From assembly GCA_001038565.1 (NCBI GenBank), contig LFJO01000005.1, forward strand, positions 406,764-470,763: a stretch of 64,000 nucleotides of DNA, written 5' to 3'. The notes under the pieces are model-generated. The model was not told where the DNA came from, searched no databases, and worked only from the letters and a program-made list of their open reading frames with translations. Numbering within the stretch: position 1 is the stretch's first letter; each line of letters starts with the position of its first letter. This stretch comes from Alkalihalobacillus pseudalcaliphilus. GTDB lineage: Bacteria; Bacillota; Bacilli; Bacillales; Bacillaceae_D. Shown here piece by piece: positions 27,259-36,410 of the stretch. Made by a program: the position numbers and the translations under genes.

Positions 27259-28533
27259 GTAAAAACCGACATGTTGGTCCTCATTGCCTTCAAACCAGTC
27301 GCCCTTTTTACTTTTTTTCTGTTCTTTTTCCATCGATTTTATGATTTCATCGATATGAATGGTTTCTTTTTGATGCCATTCGAGTGCAGAGCTAATAAAG
27401 AGTTCTTTAATTTGAGCAAAGGAGAAGCCTTTAGTTTTTTTTGTTAAAGCATTTTGAGCCTCTTTTGAAAGGAAATGATCAAAGCCCAGTCGTTCAATGA
27501 ATTGTTCTCGCAGTGCTTCATCGGGTAACTTAATTTCATAAGCACGATCAAAGCGACCGGCACGATTCATAAGACCCGGATCAATTTTCTCAGGATAATT
27601 AGTCGTACCAATAAGAAAGATACCTTCTTTGGAAGTAGCTCCATCTAACGTATTTAAGAAATAAGAACGAACACCACTTGGCATCGAATCAATGTCTTCA
27701 ATAACAAGGATCATTGGAGAAAGTCGATTGACTGAATTAAAGACAGTTGTAATAGAATCACTATTGGTGTATTCGGTAATTTGCCAATAAGCAACCGGTG
27801 CTTCAATCGTATTAGCAATCGCTTTTACAAGACTCGTCTTGCCGTTTCCCGGCGGTCCATACAGTAAGACACCTCGTTTATAAGGAACATTGTAGGTTTG
27901 AAAGAAGCTACGATCTTCATTAAAGAATTGATCAAGTACAGCATAAAGGTCGTTTTTAATCTTTGGATTTAATACGACATCTTCCCGTGTTAATTCTCGA
28001 TTAATTGGCTTATGATCTTGTTCAATACCATGCATGGTATCTGTAAAAACTAACACCTCATTTTTACTTTTAAGCCATAATCGTTTGCTGATAGATTGCA
28101 AGAAAGCTGTTAAGGCTTTGTCGTCAGTAGCTAAGATTGTACTGTAATACATTTGGTGATTGGTCTCATCAAAATAAGGAATTTGTGCAAAAGCAACACC
28201 GCTATCACGATAAGCATAAACTTGATTTTGTGAGGAATGGATCACGCGAAAGTGAGAAAGGTCCTCTTCATTTTCGAATTCAAAGGTTTTACCTTCAAGC
28301 TTTTCAAAAACTTGTGCAATATGGACAAGCTCATCACTTTCTGATTTGACATCTTCCTGTAAAATCGACCATAATTCATAATGGCCTATGTTTAAGCTAT
28401 AAACGTGAAAATTTTCATGAAAATGCTCGTATAAAGCATGTTGAATATTCGTAATGATCCTTGCAATAGCAGGATACCCCTTCATATCATCGTTTTCAGT
28501 TGGCTTTACTTGATAAATAAATGGTAAGGTCAA
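27256..28533 (-). CDS. AAA+ ATPase, YjoB/BCS1-like
   Basis: A 425-residue protein with a unique N-terminal domain (1-210) and one AAA+ module: Walker A YGPPGNGKTS (about 225-234), Walker B MILVIEDID (274-282), and the arginine-finger region NRAGRFDRAYEI. Single-module size and layout resemble B. subtilis YjoB, a SigW-regulated chaperone-like ATPase, but I cannot confirm orthology. The start is TTG 28533 after AGAAGGAA. It is convergent with the CDF exporter. Confidence 0.8.
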   Translation of the reverse strand: MTLPFIYQVKPTENDDMKGYPAIARIITNIQHALYEHFHENFHVYSLNIGHYELWSILQEDVKSESDELVHIAQVFEKLEGKTFEFENEEDLSHFRVIHSSQNQVYAYRDSGVAFAQIPYFDETNHQMYYSTILATDDKALTAFLQSISKRLWLKSKNEVLVFTDTMHGIEQDHKPINRELTREDVVLNPKIKNDLYAVLDQFFNEDRSFFQTYNVPYKRGVLLYGPPGNGKTSLVKAIANTIEAPVAYWQITEYTNSDSITTVFNSVNRLSPMILVIEDIDSMPSGVRSYFLNTLDGATSKEGIFLIGTTNYPEKIDPGLMNRAGRFDRAYEIKLPDEALREQFIERLGFDHFLSKEAQNALTKKTKGFSFAQIKELFISSALEWHQKETIHIDEIIKSMEKEQKKSKKGDWFEGNEDQHVGFY

Positions 28534-28681
28534 ACGTGTTCCTTCTTTCTTTTCAGTATTTTCTTAATTCTATCATAAAAATAGGAAATTGAATATTGAG
28601 GTAAAGTCTGCCCATTTCCCGAAGTGCTTTAAAAAGGTGAGAACCATCGCCCTTAGTATAATTTCATATAAACCCCGTAAA

Positions 28682-28845
28682 AATGCTAATCTAGGAATGC
28701 CCAAAAACAATTAAATAACAATGTACACTTTGGAGCTGGTAAAAAGAAACACTATCTTGTAGGAAAAGCCGGGAAGTAACGACATATGTTTTATGAACTT
28801 GAGAAGTAGCAGCGAGCAACGCTCCATGTTCGCACTAGTAGATAA
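28682..28845. repeat. Dispersed repeat, family C copy 2, joined to a family A fragment
   Basis: 28682-28788 repeats the C unit (AATGCTAATCTAGGAATGCC ... ATGTACACTTTGG ... AGTAACGACATA). It runs into TTTATGAACTTGAGAAGTAG and GCAACGCTCCATGTTCGC, pieces also found at 9.3 and 12.7 kb. No gene is supported in 28534-28875. Confidence 0.75.
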
Positions 28846-28875
28846 AACAAAAAGCCCCCAAGAGGACCATTTGAA

Positions 28876-29829
28876 TTAAAGTGGATCTGTATAAATAATA
28901 CGTGGCTTTATTTCGATGTATTGAATATGACGACCATTACTTTCATGTACGGTGAAGTCATAGCCAGTTTCATGAACAGAAGAACCAACGGCAGGATTTA
29001 AATTTCTCGTTAAAAACCAACCGCCAATCGTATCAACCTCTGGATGGTTAATCGAGATAGGTAGCAACATATTAATATCCTCAAGGAGTAATCGACCATT
29101 GACAATGAAATGCCCCTCGTTAATCATCCTAATTTCAGAAACTTCATCATGGTCAAATTCATCACGAATTTCGCCAACAATTTCCTCAACAATATCTTCT
29201 ACCGTAACGAGTCCTGAAGTTCCACCATACTCGTTAAATAAAATAGCGATATGAATATGTTCTTTTTGCATTCTTACGAGTAAATCGTCAATACGGATCG
29301 ATTCAATGACTTGAATAATCGGTTTGACATATTGATGAATATCAAAAGGAAGATTTTGGTCATCAAGGCGACTCGTTAAAAATTCCTTCACGTTCAGAAA
29401 TCCAATAATATGATCTTTATCTTCAGCAGTGACAGGGTAGCGTGTATAACGACCGGTTTTAATTGTCGTTAAAATTTCTTCAATGGAGTCATGAATAGAA
29501 ATACTTATGACATCTGGTCGAGGTACCATGATTTCCTTGGCCACTCGCTCATCAAATTCGAAGATATTATTGACGAATTTAAATTCATTTTTGTTAATTT
29601 CACCGCTCTTGTAACTTTCAGTCATAAGCTGACGTAATTCTTTTTCTGTATGAGCAACATCTTTGGTTAGGGAAGGCTTTAGAGAAAACAGACCTTCAAG
29701 ACGCCTGCGTATTCGAGCAAAGGCTACAATGAAAATAATCTTAAGCCTTGCTAATAATTTTGTACGCCACAAAAAGAAGACCATGAGCAAAATGAGCAAA
29801 GTGACAAGAAGTATTTTCAAACTGGTCAA
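28876..29829 (-). CDS. CBS-pair / CorC_HlyC domain protein with a single membrane anchor
   Basis: A 317-residue protein: one transmembrane helix (about 5-22), a basic segment, a CBS pair (about 85-205, VPRPDVISISIHDSIEEIL ... GRYTRYPV ... GFLNVKEFL ... LFNEYGGTSGLVTVEDI) and a C-terminal CorC_HlyC domain. CNNM/hemolysin-type relatives normally carry a three- to four-helix DUF21 transport domain before the CBS pair; here it is absent. The role is probably linked to Mg or Co homeostasis. The only usable start is TTG 29829 (an in-frame TAA lies at 29841), with an unusual hairpin between it and the ribosome site. Confidence 0.82.
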   Translation of the reverse strand: MTSLKILLVTLLILLMVFFLWRTKLLARLKIIFIVAFARIRRRLEGLFSLKPSLTKDVAHTEKELRQLMTESYKSGEINKNEFKFVNNIFEFDERVAKEIMVPRPDVISISIHDSIEEILTTIKTGRYTRYPVTAEDKDHIIGFLNVKEFLTSRLDDQNLPFDIHQYVKPIIQVIESIRIDDLLVRMQKEHIHIAILFNEYGGTSGLVTVEDIVEEIVGEIRDEFDHDEVSEIRMINEGHFIVNGRLLLEDINMLLPISINHPEVDTIGGWFLTRNLNPAVGSSVHETGYDFTVHESNGRHIQYIEIKPRIIYTDPL

Positions 29830-29868
29830 TAGATGGTCTTACTTTTTCGGTAAGACCTACACCCCCTT
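29827..29868 (-). promoter_or_regulatory. Ribosome site and TTG start bridged by a perfect hairpin
   Basis: On the minus strand: AAGGGGGTG (29868-29860), 2 bases, an 8-bp perfect hairpin GGTCTTAC / GTAAGACC with a 7-base loop (29857-29835), 5 bases, then TTG (29829). Linear spacing is 30 bases; if the hairpin forms, effective spacing is 7. Confidence 0.65.
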
Positions 29869-29917
29869 CAGAGTACCTTCAATGTGACGAGCTCGGTACA
29901 TATCATGAGTCTACACT

Positions 29918-30373
29918 TTATTTGACAAGTGTGATTAATGACTGAATTAATGAGAAGCTGTCTTTGGAAATATTATTTTTTAACTCCTGTTGGTCTAAAT
30001 GACTCATTTTACCAAGAACCTTAGAAACATCTTGTTCAAGGTTTTGGATTTTTAGTCGTAGTTCTTGAATGTCGACTTCTTCTGAATGCCTAGTGATGAT
30101 ATTTTTCTTTATGGCTTCTAATGACATTCCTTTTGCTTTACAATTTTCAATATAATGAAGGCGCTCAACCTGTGATTCATCATAATAACGATAGTTAGAA
30201 GAAGACCGTTCCACTTTTAATAAGCCTAAATTTGTATAGTAGTCGATCGTACGTTTTGTTACATGCGATTTTTCTGCTAATTCACCAATTTTTAATTTCG
30301 TATTCCCAAGTGATAAACCTCCAAACTGTAACGTGATCGTTAAATGTACTACTATTATACTGTTTTTTTGCAA
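29918..30373 (-). CDS. MerR family transcriptional regulator, start codon apparently damaged
   Basis: The protein has a MerR DNA-binding domain (KIGELAEKSHVTKRTIDYYT, LLKVERSSSNYRYYDESQV) and a C-terminal coiled coil (LRLKIQNLEQDVSKVL). The expected Met lies 5-7 residues before KIGEL. A good ribosome site, GGAGG (30318-30322 on the plus numbering), precedes a TTG at 30309, but that TTG is out of frame by one base and meets TAA after five codons. The only canonical in-frame start is TTG 30373, which lacks a ribosome site and precedes a TATAAT-like box. One extra A after GGGA would restore the frame. Confidence 0.7.
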   Translation of the reverse strand: MQKNSIIVVHLTITLQFGGLSLGNTKLKIGELAEKSHVTKRTIDYYTNLGLLKVERSSSNYRYYDESQVERLHYIENCKAKGMSLEAIKKNIITRHSEEVDIQELRLKIQNLEQDVSKVLGKMSHLDQQELKNNISKDSFSLIQSLITLVK

Positions 30374-30719
30374 ATAGATAAATAGTATTTACAGTGTTTT
30401 ACAGCTTTTAAGAATAAAAGATTAAAGAAATAGGCAACTTTTTTTATCAAAGATGTCTCTTACATAGTAGAGATAAGAAAAGGAGGGAAGTATTTGGGAG
30501 TATGGCAGATTTTTTTAACCGTCTAGAGAGAGCATTTTAGAGGTGTTATAAGTGTAAGTGAGTGGGTAGTAAAAAAGCAAACCAATGCGAGAAAATGTCT
30601 TGGAGTTAAGCCTGAAAGTAACAACACCAAAGCACAAAAAGGGCTCTAGTGTTGTAAGGCAAAGTAGTATGCTCATTGATAGAAGCAAGTTTAACACAGC
30701 CTAACAGCAATGGCCCTAA

Positions 30720-30771
30720 CTTCTTTTTCAAATTCAACATAGCGAATCCCGATTCACTCCGTCACTAAAAA
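30720..30771. repeat. Mosaic repeat fragment, D type
   Basis: CAACATAGCGAATCCCGATT followed by CACTCCGTCACTAAAAAAA resembles segments at 12617 and 13688. The remainder of 30374-30767 shows no gene I can support. Confidence 0.45.
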
Positions 30772-30806
30772 AAGCTCGCTCCATAAAATAGGAGCGAGCT
30801 TTTTTC
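30768..30806. terminator. Bidirectional terminator after the 63-residue membrane protein gene
   Basis: AAAAAAGCTCGCTCC and GGAGCGAGCTTTTTT form a long perfect stem. Confidence 0.9.
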
Positions 30807-30807
30807 A

Positions 30808-30999
30808 TTAGCTAATGATCATATAAACAAAGAATCCGATAATGAGTATGAGCGGAAGAATAAGAATATAAATGATCGACATGTTCTTAAAGCTTTTTTG
30901 GCTAGAATAATTTGTATCATCCGCATTTAAGCCAGCCATGATCGTAATGACAAGACCAATGACACTAGCAATGGCCGCAAAGATTATAAGATAAATCAT
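30808..30999 (-). CDS. Small two-helix membrane protein, unknown
   Basis: A 63-residue protein made of two transmembrane helices (about 3-24 and 42-62) joined by a short polar loop (LNADDTNYSSQKSFK). AAAGGAG precedes the ATG at a normal distance, and a strong terminator lies right behind the stop, which supports a real gene. I do not recognise the family. Confidence 0.7.
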   Translation of the reverse strand: MIYLIIFAAIASVIGLVITIMAGLNADDTNYSSQKSFKNMSIIYILILPLILIIGFFVYMIIS

Positions 31000-31082
31000 A
31001 AAACGGAACTCCTTTAAATGAAAGACTATTACTTAAAGCTTAACATATTTCCTCTTTAAAGAGCTTGCTTGATGGCCTATAT

Positions 31083-32450
31083 TTAGACACCGGAGGCCAA
31101 ATGCTTCTCAGCCCTTCGCTGAACAATCATCAAACGGACAAAGAAACCAATGGCTGCACAGGTGAGACCGATCGTAATGCCAACCCAAAAGCCTTTTGGA
31201 CCAAGCTCAGTAAAAGCGGCCAATGAATACCCGACTGGAATACCAATAATCCAATAGGAAGTAAAGGCAATAATGAACGGTAATTTGACATCTTTAAAGC
31301 CCCTTAATACACCTTGTAAACTAGATTGCAAGGCATCGGATATTTGATAAAAAATCGCAATAATAAAGAACTGACCTGCTAATATAATTACGTCTCTTTC
31401 CGTTGAATAGATGCTAGCAATATCTTCACGGAAGATAAAGAGGAAAATCGAGGCAATGGCTAAAATACCGACACCGCCGCCAACACCTACATACGTATAC
31501 TGTTTGGCTGCATCTAACTTTTTTCCACCAACCGAATAACCAACGAGAATCGTTAAGGCCATCGATATACTTAAAGGAATCATAAAGATAAGTGAGGTGA
31601 AATTTAAAGCAATTTGATTGGCTGCTATCGTAACGGTAGAAAACATCATCCCGATCAGTAATGTCATCACCGCAAAGATACTCGCTTCAAAAAAGATGGA
31701 TAAACCAATAGGAACGCCAATACTTAGCTGCTCCTTCCAAGCCTTTAAAGATGGTTTAAACCAGTTGACAAAAATTTTGTAGGGACGCATAGGACTAAGC
31801 TTAAAAGTCATATATGCTCCTAGAAATAAAATAATCCAATACGTAATTCCCGTCGCATAACCAGCCCCGATACCGCCTAAAGCAGGTAAGCCAAAATTTC
31901 CAAAGATTAATCCGTAGTTTAACAGAGCACTAATGGGAACCGCAATAATGGTAATAAACATCGTAATCCTCGTAAAACCTTGTGCATCAAAGAAATTCCG
32001 AATAACCGTAAATAAAAATAAAGGTAAAATTCCAGTAGATAAACCGACTAAATAATGAAATGCAATATGATGGACATTCGGATCAAGATTCATAATGGCT
32101 AGTAATGGGTCCAAAAAAAGAGCCCCTGCTATAAACACAAGAACAGCTAGACCGATTGCTAAATAAATAAATTGTGTAATCGTAAAGCTAATTTTATGTC
32201 TTTGACCAGATCCCATGTATTGAGCGACTATCGGCGTGACGGCTAATAAAATACCATTAATACCTGTAAAAACAGGCATCCAGATGCTTGAGCCTATCGC
32301 CACCCCGGCAAGATCATCAGTACCGGCTCTTCCACTCATCATCGTATCGACTAATGAAATGGCATGTAAGCCGAGTTGTGTGACCATAATGGGCCATAAT
32401 ATCGTTAAAAAGAGAGAGAATTTCTCTTTAAATGTTGTAGCATGATACAT
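31083..32450 (-). CDS. MATE family efflux transporter (NorM-like)
   Basis: A 455-residue protein with twelve transmembrane helices in two homologous halves. The MATE features HAISLVDTMMSGRAG in helix 1-2 and the repeated proline- and glycine-rich helix ends are clear. It exports drugs in exchange for sodium or protons. The frame is open further upstream, but ATG 32450 after AGAGGTGAG gives the family start. It lies 23 bp downstream of a TetR gene on the same strand, so it is probably repressed by that regulator. Confidence 0.92.
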   Translation of the reverse strand: MYHATTFKEKFSLFLTILWPIMVTQLGLHAISLVDTMMSGRAGTDDLAGVAIGSSIWMPVFTGINGILLAVTPIVAQYMGSGQRHKISFTITQFIYLAIGLAVLVFIAGALFLDPLLAIMNLDPNVHHIAFHYLVGLSTGILPLFLFTVIRNFFDAQGFTRITMFITIIAVPISALLNYGLIFGNFGLPALGGIGAGYATGITYWIILFLGAYMTFKLSPMRPYKIFVNWFKPSLKAWKEQLSIGVPIGLSIFFEASIFAVMTLLIGMMFSTVTIAANQIALNFTSLIFMIPLSISMALTILVGYSVGGKKLDAAKQYTYVGVGGGVGILAIASIFLFIFREDIASIYSTERDVIILAGQFFIIAIFYQISDALQSSLQGVLRGFKDVKLPFIIAFTSYWIIGIPVGYSLAAFTELGPKGFWVGITIGLTCAAIGFFVRLMIVQRRAEKHLASGV

Positions 32451-32473
32451 GCTCTCACCTCTTTCTGTTTCAT

Positions 32474-33049
32474 TTAGCTTTTTGTGAGCCCGGACCAGTA
32501 AACGTGCCACGATGCTTCTAGTTTTCTTTTTGTACGATCTAATCCACCGTAAACGAGTTCTAGACAAATGGAATCGATTAAAGCAGAGAAAGAAAGAGTA
32601 GCCGTTTTGGCATCAACTTGAATAATTTGGTTTCGTTCTGCTTGTTCAAATTGTTGAAAATATAAAGCATCAACGGCATCAATATAGTCATAAACGGCAT
32701 TCATAACTTGTTCATATAAATGAATAGATGGAAAAAATGAGATACGGAGCGAAAACTTTAGACGGTAATCGTCTTGGTAGCGCTCCATATAACTGCTTAA
32801 TGCATCAAGCAGACAGTCATACAAAGGCTGTTTGGCTTTTAATTCAAGAGAGTGACGAATTCTACGCAATTCGATGTCAAAAGTCTCTTCCACAAGCTGT
32901 AAATAGAGTTCGTCTTTATTTTTGAAATGGGAGTAGATGGATTGTTTTTTGATACCGACTTTATCAGCAATTTGTGACAATGATGTTCCTTCGTATCCTT
33001 GTGTGGCAAAAAGCTCTAGAGCAGCCTTTTTAATCGCGTCATAACTCAT
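32474..33049 (-). CDS. TetR family regulator of the MATE pump
   Basis: A 191-residue regulator with the TetR helix-turn-helix LSQIADKVGIKKQSIYSHFK (about residues 24-43). The C-terminal domain resembles TetR_C groups that regulate efflux pumps. ATG 33049 follows AGAAGGAGAT; the longer open frame runs back through a palindromic operator and is not used. It is co-directional with the MATE gene, 23 bp apart. Confidence 0.88.
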   Translation of the reverse strand: MSYDAIKKAALELFATQGYEGTSLSQIADKVGIKKQSIYSHFKNKDELYLQLVEETFDIELRRIRHSLELKAKQPLYDCLLDALSSYMERYQDDYRLKFSLRISFFPSIHLYEQVMNAVYDYIDAVDALYFQQFEQAERNQIIQVDAKTATLSFSALIDSICLELVYGGLDRTKRKLEASWHVYWSGLTKS

Positions 33050-33083
33050 AGGATCTCCTTCTTGTATTAAGTCTTTATCTAAC

Positions 33084-33099
33084 TGACGACCGTTCGTCA
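33084..33099. promoter_or_regulatory. Palindromic operator upstream of the TetR-MATE operon
   Basis: TGACGA and TCGTCA are perfect arms around CCGT. On the minus strand the site overlaps a possible -35 box (TTGACG, 33100-33095), which would let a bound repressor block RNA polymerase. Confidence 0.65.
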
Positions 33100-33336
33100 A
33101 GTCATTTTAACAAAGAACAATGGGGTTGGCAATGTGTTTTCTTTAGGAATTTAATGGGCAATACTTATTTCTCTTAACGAATAGATGTGTCTCGCACATA
33201 CATGGGTACTACTCCAGTTAAAAACACCATGCCTGGGACAATGTAATCAAGACTCCGTGAGCAAAAACTAGAATTCGTGCATATGAGTTAAGGATCTTGC
33301 TGATTCGCTTCATTTTTTAACCTAATGAAAAAATAT

Positions 33337-33352
33337 TCAAATAGGTATTTGA
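33337..33352. promoter_or_regulatory. CadC/ArsR-type operator 1
   Basis: TCAAATA-GG-TATTTGA, an inverted repeat with 7-bp arms just before the cadC promoter. It resembles the known CadC operator, whose half-site is TTCAAATA. Confidence 0.75.
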
Positions 33353-33355
33353 TTG

Positions 33356-33384
33356 TTGACAAATCATGTAGAGATTCATAGAAT
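33356..33384 (+). promoter_or_regulatory. SigA-type promoter of cadC-cadA-osmC
   Basis: TTGACA (33356-33361), a 17-bp spacer and TAGAAT (33379-33384), flanked by candidate CadC sites at 33337 and 33393 (TCAAATG-AA-TGTTTGA). Confidence 0.8.
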
Positions 33385-33423
33385 GGAATTAATCAAATGA
33401 ATGTTTGAATGAGGTGGTTGGAA

Positions 33424-33813
33424 ATGGTAAAATCAGAAAAACTTACAAAACAAACAGATATGTGCGAAGTATTTTGTTACGATGAGAAAATCGTGGAGAC
33501 AGTAAAGGGGAAAATGGAGCAAGTTGAATTAAGTCCAGTAGCCGCTATTTTTAAAGCTCTTGCTGATCCAACGAGATTAAAAATAACCTATTCATTAACC
33601 CAAGAAGAGGAGTTATGTGTTTGTGATGTTGCCAATATTATTGGAGCCACAACAGCGACAACTTCTCACCATTTACGTATGCTTAAAAATCTTGGCATTA
33701 CAAAAAGTAGAAAAGAAGGTAAGCTTGTTTTTTATTCTATTGATGATAAGCACATTGAAGAGCTCGTCATGACGGCACTTGTACATGCGGGGGAAGGCAA
33801 AGGAAGTGATTAA
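33424..33813 (+). CDS. cadC: CadC, cadmium/lead/zinc-responsive ArsR-SmtB repressor
   Basis: A 129-residue winged-helix repressor. All four cysteines of the CadC metal site are present with the spacing of the pI258 protein: C14 and C18 (MCEVFC), C65 and C67 (ELCVCD). The recognition helix is in TTATTSHHLRMLKN, and the C-terminal helix (DDKHIEELVMTALVH) carries the second-site pattern. ATG 33424 is chosen because GAGGTGG is 7 bases upstream. The stop abuts the cadA start, so expression is coupled and autorepressed. Confidence 0.95.
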   Translation: MVKSEKLTKQTDMCEVFCYDEKIVETVKGKMEQVELSPVAAIFKALADPTRLKITYSLTQEEELCVCDVANIIGATTATTSHHLRMLKNLGITKSRKEGKLVFYSIDDKHIEELVMTALVHAGEGKGSD

Positions 33814-35955
33814 ATGGCTAAGCATCAAGAGGAAGTTTATCGTCTTACTGGGTTGTCATGTGCTAGCTGTGCTGTGACCTTTGAAAAAAATGTGCGTAAT
33901 CTAAATGGAGTGTCAGAAGCTAAGGTGAATTTCGGAGCTTCCAAAATTACGATAACTGGAGCTGCAACTGTTGCTGACATTGAAAAAGCCGGTGCATTTG
34001 ATGGTATCAAAATTGTTGAAAACAACCAATCGGAAACATTTCAAAAGAAGCGACTATGGCAAGGGAACTTACACGTTATCATTTCCGCATTACTTATTTT
34101 AGCGGGCTTAATTTTGCAAGCCAATTTAGGGTCTGGTCATCCTATTGTCACGAGTGCATTTCTAGCAGCAATGGTGATCGGTGGTTATTCCCTTTTTATG
34201 ACGGGACTCAATAATTTACTTAGACTACGCTTTGATATGAAAACATTAATGACCATAGCTGTTATTGGTGCAGCGATTATTGGTGAATGGGTTGAAGGGT
34301 CTATTGTCGTCATTTTATTTGCGATAAGTGAGGCACTTGAACGCTATTCAATGGATAAGGCCAGACAATCGATTCAATCGTTAATGAATATTGCTCCAAA
34401 AGAAGCTCTTATTCGTCGCGATGGGATTGAACAAATGCTCCATGTCGATCAAATTAACATTGGTGATACGATGATTGTGAAGCCGGGACAAAAGCTCGCC
34501 ATGGATGGTCAAGTCCTTCAAGGAAGGTCAGCTATTAATGAAGCGGCGATAACCGGTGAGTCTATACCACAAGAGAAACAATCAGGAGACTTCGTTTATG
34601 CAGGTACATTAAATGAAGAAGGTATTTTAGAAGTAGAGGTGACGAAATACGTTCAAGATACGACGATAGCAAAAATTGTACATCTTGTTGAAGAAGCTCA
34701 GGCCCAGCGTGCTCCAGCACAAGCCTTTGTTGATAAATTTGCTAAATATTATACGCCTGCCATCGTCTTATTAGGTGCACTGGTTGCGATTGTGCCACCA
34801 GCTTTCTTTGGACAAATATGGTCTGATTGGATCTATCTTGGTCTTGCGGTTTTAGTTGTTGGTTGCCCGTGCGCTTTGGTTATTTCAACACCTGTTGCGA
34901 TCGTGACAGCAATTGGAAATCTAGCTAAAAACGGTGTTTTAATTAAGGGCGGTGTTTATTTAGAAGAAGCGGCCGCTCTAAAGGCGATTGCTTTTGATAA
35001 AACGGGTACATTAACTTACGGGAAACCGGTAGTAACTGAGTTTTTACCAAACGAGAAATATCATGATCAAGAAAATTTATTAGCCATAATTGGTGCTTTA
35101 GAAAGCCAATCTCTTCACCCATTAGCCTCAGCAATTGTAGAAAAAGCAAAGCTAGAAGGGTTTGATTATGAAGGATTAAATGTTCAGAATTTCCGCTCGA
35201 TTACAGGTAAAGGAATCGAGGGAGAAATTGATGGTACGTTTTATGTCATCGGAAAGCCAGAATATATGAAAGGAATCGTGACAACGGAGGATTACCGACA
35301 ATTTGAAGGACATGTACTTCGTTTACAGGAACAAGGAAAAACCGTCATGTTGGTTGGTGCGGAGGATCAATTACTGGCACTGATTGCCGTAGCAGATCAA
35401 GTTCGTTCGATTAGTAAAAACACAATGAAGCAATTAGCTTTATCAGGCGTACAAAATACGGTCATGCTTACCGGTGATAATCAAAGAACGGCAGCAGCAG
35501 TTGGAAAAGAGGTTGGAGTTACTGATGTTCGGGCCGAGCTATTACCGGAAGATAAATTAAAGGTAGTTAAACAATTAAGGGAAAAGCATCAACACGTAGC
35601 CATGGTTGGTGATGGTGTCAATGATGCTCCGGCGTTAGCGGCGGCGAGTGTTGGAATTGCGATGGGTGGTGCCGGTACGGATACGGCCTTGGAAACAGCA
35701 GATATTGCTTTAATGAGTGACGATTTGAGGAAATTACCTTTTACAATAAAGGTTAGTCGTAAAGCTCTAACGATTATTAAGCAAAATATTATCTTCGCAC
35801 TAAGTATCAAAGCGATTGCCTTATTACTCGTTATTCCAGAATGGTTAACGCTATGGATGGCAATACTTGCAGATGTTGGAGCGACACTTTTGGTCACATT
35901 AAATGGTATGCGTCTCGTTCGAATGAAGGATGAAGATGAAGCTCACCACAATTAA
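33814..35955 (+). CDS. cadA: CadA, Cd2+/Zn2+/Pb2+-exporting P1B-type ATPase
   Basis: A 713-residue ATPase that pumps divalent soft metals out of the cell. It has one N-terminal metal-binding HMA domain with CASC (C16, C19), eight membrane helices, the intramembrane CPC motif (C351-C353), the phosphorylated aspartate DKTGT (D395), the SLHPLAS nucleotide motif and [10 protein letters not shown]. It starts directly after the cadC stop codon and is followed by an OsmC-family gene, with one terminator for the three-gene operon. Confidence 0.97.
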   Translation: MAKHQEEVYRLTGLSCASCAVTFEKNVRNLNGVSEAKVNFGASKITITGAATVADIEKAGAFDGIKIVENNQSETFQKKRLWQGNLHVIISALLILAGLILQANLGSGHPIVTSAFLAAMVIGGYSLFMTGLNNLLRLRFDMKTLMTIAVIGAAIIGEWVEGSIVVILFAISEALERYSMDKARQSIQSLMNIAPKEALIRRDGIEQMLHVDQINIGDTMIVKPGQKLAMDGQVLQGRSAINEAAITGESIPQEKQSGDFVYAGTLNEEGILEVEVTKYVQDTTIAKIVHLVEEAQAQRAPAQAFVDKFAKYYTPAIVLLGALVAIVPPAFFGQIWSDWIYLGLAVLVVGCPCALVISTPVAIVTAIGNLAKNGVLIKGGVYLEEAAALKAIAFDKTGTLTYGKPVVTEFLPNEKYHDQENLLAIIGALESQSLHPLASAIVEKAKLEGFDYEGLNVQNFRSITGKGIEGEIDGTFYVIGKPEYMKGIVTTEDYRQFEGHVLRLQEQGKTVMLVGAEDQLLALIAVADQVRSISKNTMKQLALSGVQNTVMLTGDNQRTAAAVGKEVGVTDVRAELLPEDKLKVVKQLREKHQHVAMVGDGVNDAPALAAASVGIAMGGAGTDTALETADIALMSDDLRKLPFTIKVSRKALTIIKQNIIFALSIKAIALLLVIPEWLTLWMAILADVGATLLVTLNGMRLVRMKDEDEAHHN

Positions 35956-35969
35956 AAGGAGAACAGTTA

Positions 35970-36356
35970 ATGGAATTTACTATGAATGAACATAGCTTTT
36001 CAACGAAATTACCTTTCGGAGAGTTAGAAGTTTCCGGAAATGAAGAGTATGGTTTTCGACCATATCAACTACTTGTCTCAGCCGTGACTGTTTGTAGTGG
36101 CGGGGTACTTCGTAAGATATTAAATAAACAAAGGCTCACTTTTGAGGATATTAAATTAAGAGCTGATGTCACAAGAAATGAGGCAAGCGTCAACGAAATC
36201 ACAGATATTCATATTCATTTCACGATTATTGGTAGTCAAATAAGTGATGAAAAGCTTGAAAAGGCGTTAGCTTTAACAAGGAAAAATTGTCCAATTGTCC
36301 AATCGGTAAAAGATAGCATACGTATAACCGAAACATTTGAACAAACGAAAATGTAA
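35970..36356 (+). CDS. OsmC family peroxiredoxin-like protein in the cad operon
   Basis: A 128-residue OsmC/Ohr-fold protein. Two candidate redox cysteines are visible: C42 in SAVTVCSGGVLRKIL and C109 in RKNCPIVQSVK, the usual positions of the peroxidatic and resolving residues. Members reduce organic hydroperoxides, though some YhfA-like members have unknown roles. It lies 14 bp after cadA before the operon terminator, so it is likely metal-induced. That would link metal efflux to thiol or peroxide stress. Confidence 0.85.
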   Translation: MEFTMNEHSFSTKLPFGELEVSGNEEYGFRPYQLLVSAVTVCSGGVLRKILNKQRLTFEDIKLRADVTRNEASVNEITDIHIHFTIIGSQISDEKLEKALALTRKNCPIVQSVKDSIRITETFEQTKM

Positions 36357-36358
36357 AG

Positions 36359-36410
36359 AAACTCTCCGTTTTATGTACGATGAATCGTTACATAAACGGA
36401 GAGTTTTTTG
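36359..36410 (+). terminator. Terminator of the cadC-cadA-osmC operon
   Basis: AAACTCTCCGTTTTATGTA pairs with TTACATAAACGGAGAGTTT, followed by TTTTG. The stretch 36411-36940 beyond it shows no gene or repeat I can support; it must hold the protease promoter. Confidence 0.9.
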
